Under the pieces are notes generated by a model, which was not told the origin of the DNA, searched no databases, and saw only the letters and a list, made by a program, of their open reading frames with translations. A DNA stretch of 64,000 nt from an uncultured Bacteroidales bacterium. Its GTDB lineage: Bacteria; Bacteroidota; Bacteroidia; Bacteroidales; P3. Shown here piece after piece: positions 62,281-64,000 of the stretch; within the stretch, counting starts at the first letter, position 1; the number at the start of each line of letters is the position of its first letter. The stretch covers positions 62,001 through 126,000 of the forward strand of contig CAJTPR010000003.1 in assembly GCA_910578275.1 (NCBI GenBank), written 5' to 3'. Position numbers and translations under genes: made by a program.

Positions 62281-63606
62281 TTACGGTAATTCGTTGTAGA
62301 GCTTGAGCAGTTCGGTCTGCGCCTGCAACAGGTCCAGGCAGGCGGAGGTATAGTTGTTTTCCGCGCTCAGGTAGTTGTTGTTGGCTTGTGTCAGGTCCAG
62401 GCTCGAGATGGCACCTGCGCGGAACTTGGCCTGATAGTGCCCCAGCACGCTTTTGGCCACTTCCACGTTCTCTTTCTGCAACTTGAAGTTTTCCGAGGCG
62501 TTTTGCAGGTTGTAACGGTATTGCGATTCCTGCAAGGCCAGCTGGTCTTCCAGGAGACTTTTGCCCAAACGTGTCTGTTGCAGGCCGATCTTGGCCTGGC
62601 TGATTTGGGAGGAACGTTGCAATCCCGCGAAAATGGGCACGTTCAGCGTCACGGTGGCCGTATGGGGGATATTCATGAAACCGCCTTCTATGATCTGGTA
62701 CTGATAGGTATATCCCGCGCCGAGCGTGGGCACGCAGGCGAGATAGGCCGAGGTGAGGGCTTTCTTTTGGAGCCTTTCCTGCGTCAAGGTGGCCTGGTAG
62801 TCGAGATTCTCGTTCACGTCGAATTCCTTGCCTATCCAGAACGAGAAAGGATCGTCATGCAGGAACTTTTCCAGCGGATCGGTCAGCACGATGGGCGTGC
62901 CGGCTTTCAAGCCCAGCTGGATCCGGAGCATGTTGTAGTTCACGTCTACCGTCCGTTCCATCGACAATTTGCTGTTGTTCAGCTGTCCCACGGTGATCCT
63001 GATTTGATCCACGTCGCTGATTTCGAGGCTTCCGGCCTTGTACATGTTCTCGGTATGAGCCAGGATTTCCTCCATGTTCTTCAGGTTTTCCTGCAATATC
63101 TCCAGCAAGTGCTCGCATACCAGTACGGTATAGTACGAGTTGTAGATGTTGCCCCTGATTTCCAACGCGCTGATTTCGGTCTGCTGGGCGGCCAACGTCT
63201 TGGCGATCTTGCTTGTCTGGATTCCCACGATCCATTGTCCGCTGAAGAGCCATTGCGCATTGGCGTTCAGGTTCATATTGTCTTCCATCTTGATGTTCAT
63301 GCCCGTCCCGCCCAACGACATCTCTTGGCCGAAGTTGGTGGAGTAATTGATGTTGGCGTTGATTTGCGGGATGCCCGCCGAGATGGCCTCCAATATTTTT
63401 TTCTGTTGCAGGTCCACGTCCAGGTTCGAAATTTGCAGGCTTTTGTTGTGCTGCACGGCAAAATCGACGGCTTCTTCCAGGCTGAGCCGTTGCGGTGTGT
63501 CGAGGACTTCCTCGGGAACGATCGGTCCGGAGGGGCGCTCTTGCGCTTGCGGCAAAGAGGCCATGCTTGCCATCATCAGACCGAAGAGAAGGATTTTCTT
63601 TTTCAT
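62281..63606 (-). CDS. TolC-family outer membrane efflux channel
   Basis: 441 residues with a signal peptide (KKKILLFGLMMASMASLPQAQ). Two OEP repeats: the first begins RLSLEEAVDFAVQHNKSLQI; the second includes LTQERLQKKALTSAYLACVP and SQISQAKIGLQQTRLGKSL, with long coiled-coil helices. It ends SACLDLLQAQTELLKLYNEL. It forms the outer-membrane exit duct of the tripartite pump. Placed immediately downstream of the TetR gene (35-nt gap). Confidence 0.93.
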   Translation of the reverse strand: MKKKILLFGLMMASMASLPQAQERPSGPIVPEEVLDTPQRLSLEEAVDFAVQHNKSLQISNLDVDLQQKKILEAISAGIPQINANINYSTNFGQEMSLGGTGMNIKMEDNMNLNANAQWLFSGQWIVGIQTSKIAKTLAAQQTEISALEIRGNIYNSYYTVLVCEHLLEILQENLKNMEEILAHTENMYKAGSLEISDVDQIRITVGQLNNSKLSMERTVDVNYNMLRIQLGLKAGTPIVLTDPLEKFLHDDPFSFWIGKEFDVNENLDYQATLTQERLQKKALTSAYLACVPTLGAGYTYQYQIIEGGFMNIPHTATVTLNVPIFAGLQRSSQISQAKIGLQQTRLGKSLLEDQLALQESQYRYNLQNASENFKLQKENVEVAKSVLGHYQAKFRAGAISSLDLTQANNNYLSAENNYTSACLDLLQAQTELLKLYNELP

Positions 63607-63641
63607 ATATGGTTTAGTTGCGATTCGTGCAGGGATATGGA

Positions 63642-64000
63642 TTATTCGGGGCAGGAGCGGAAAGCCTTGAAATTCTTCTTTTCCGTTTCCAGCAATTTCA
63701 GGCCTTCAAGGGTGGCCATGCTCCGTATGAAATTCTCTATCATGGTGCAGAAGATGTCGCTTACGGCGAACTTCGCGTCTTCCATGTTCTCGGGGTCGAA
63801 CCAGAAAAGCAGTTCCTTGCAGGTCAGCCATATCCTCAGGTCCACGTCGATGTTTTTCCTGAAATGGCCTTGTTCGATGCCTTTCTTCACCACGATGTCC
63901 AGATAGCGGATGATGAAGTTCTCGACTTGGGCGGTCACCTTTTCGTGCGTGGCAGGGTGATATTTTTTCAGGTCGTAGATGTTCGATGCCGCCTGGTTGT
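63642..64000 (-). CDS. TetR/AcrR-family regulator, C-terminal part, cut by window edge
   Basis: About 119 codons visible, beginning mid-protein with NQAASNIYDLKKYHPATHEK, then FIIRYLDIVVKKGIEQGHFR and WLTCKELLFWFDPENMEDAK, and ending NFKAFRSCPE. This is the helical ligand-binding half of TetR-type regulators; the DNA-binding helix-turn-helix should lie beyond base 64000. First gene of the efflux run and the likely regulator of it. Identification rests on helical pattern and context since the HTH is not visible. Confidence 0.7.
   Translation of the reverse strand, partial: NQAASNIYDLKKYHPATHEKVTAQVENFIIRYLDIVVKKGIEQGHFRKNIDVDLRIWLTCKELLFWFDPENMEDAKFAVSDIFCTMIENFIRSMATLEGLKLLETEKKNFKAFRSCPE

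Overview
The window reads as chromosomal DNA of an anaerobic Bacteroidales-type bacterium. It carries pyruvate:ferredoxin oxidoreductase, a flavodiiron protein, an acetyl-CoA hydrolase/transferase-family CoA-transferase and acetate kinase. Promoters match the Bacteroidetes pattern TAnnTTTG (-7) with TTTG or TTG about 19-21 nt upstream. Three proteins end in type IX secretion (T9SS) sorting domains, and a PorE-like OmpA protein is present, so the host has a T9SS and is probably not a classical Bacteroides. I cannot name the family or genus.

Layout. 1-4546: nifJ (leaving the window on the left), then a secreted lamin-tail/nuclease-phosphatase fusion and a lipoprotein, both partly AT-rich. 4556-7902: tatD, trpS, hflX and tRNA-Lys(TTT) behind a textbook promoter. 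7903-13400: a decayed integrative element next to the tRNA. It holds a truncated tyrosine integrase, an IS21 istA fragment, a traG ruin with four frameshifts and two stops, an intact AT-rich RloA/RloB-like pair, unidentified remnants and a Fic N-terminal fragment. 13477-22416 (minus strand): a compact housekeeping run, ispH-recF-DUF721-DUF4293-phosphodiesterase-rel-ackA-lpdA-rfbC, ending in a strong terminator. 22648-28165 (plus): a LytS/LytR-type pair, a secreted M28-PDZ peptidase, a membrane protein and a flavodiiron protein ending in a 16-bp-stem terminator. 28182-31985 (minus): CoA-transferase, secreted endonuclease/phosphatase-family protein and secreted C1B cysteine peptidase.

32112-53692 (plus) is the cell-surface region. 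It has a frameshifted coathanger-type protein, a T9SS-exported beta-propeller protein, a PorE-like OmpA protein with a degenerate retropepsin-like tail, purM, a TonB-dependent receptor, a short PCMD-type secreted protein with a T9SS signal, and two tandem giants (1879 and 1922 aa). Each giant has a 362-residue PCMD-like head followed by about 20 divergent InlB-B-like repeats; only the second keeps a T9SS sorting domain. This receptor/PCMD/giant-repeat cluster is the best candidate for an undescribed surface system.

53669-64000: an arginase-fold protein with its metal ligands replaced, a secreted alkaline phosphatase, mtnN behind a divergent promoter region, a 27-bp perfect inverted repeat, then a minus-strand operon tetR (partial)-tolC-acrA-acrB-PII-like, with a strong stem-loop before the last gene.
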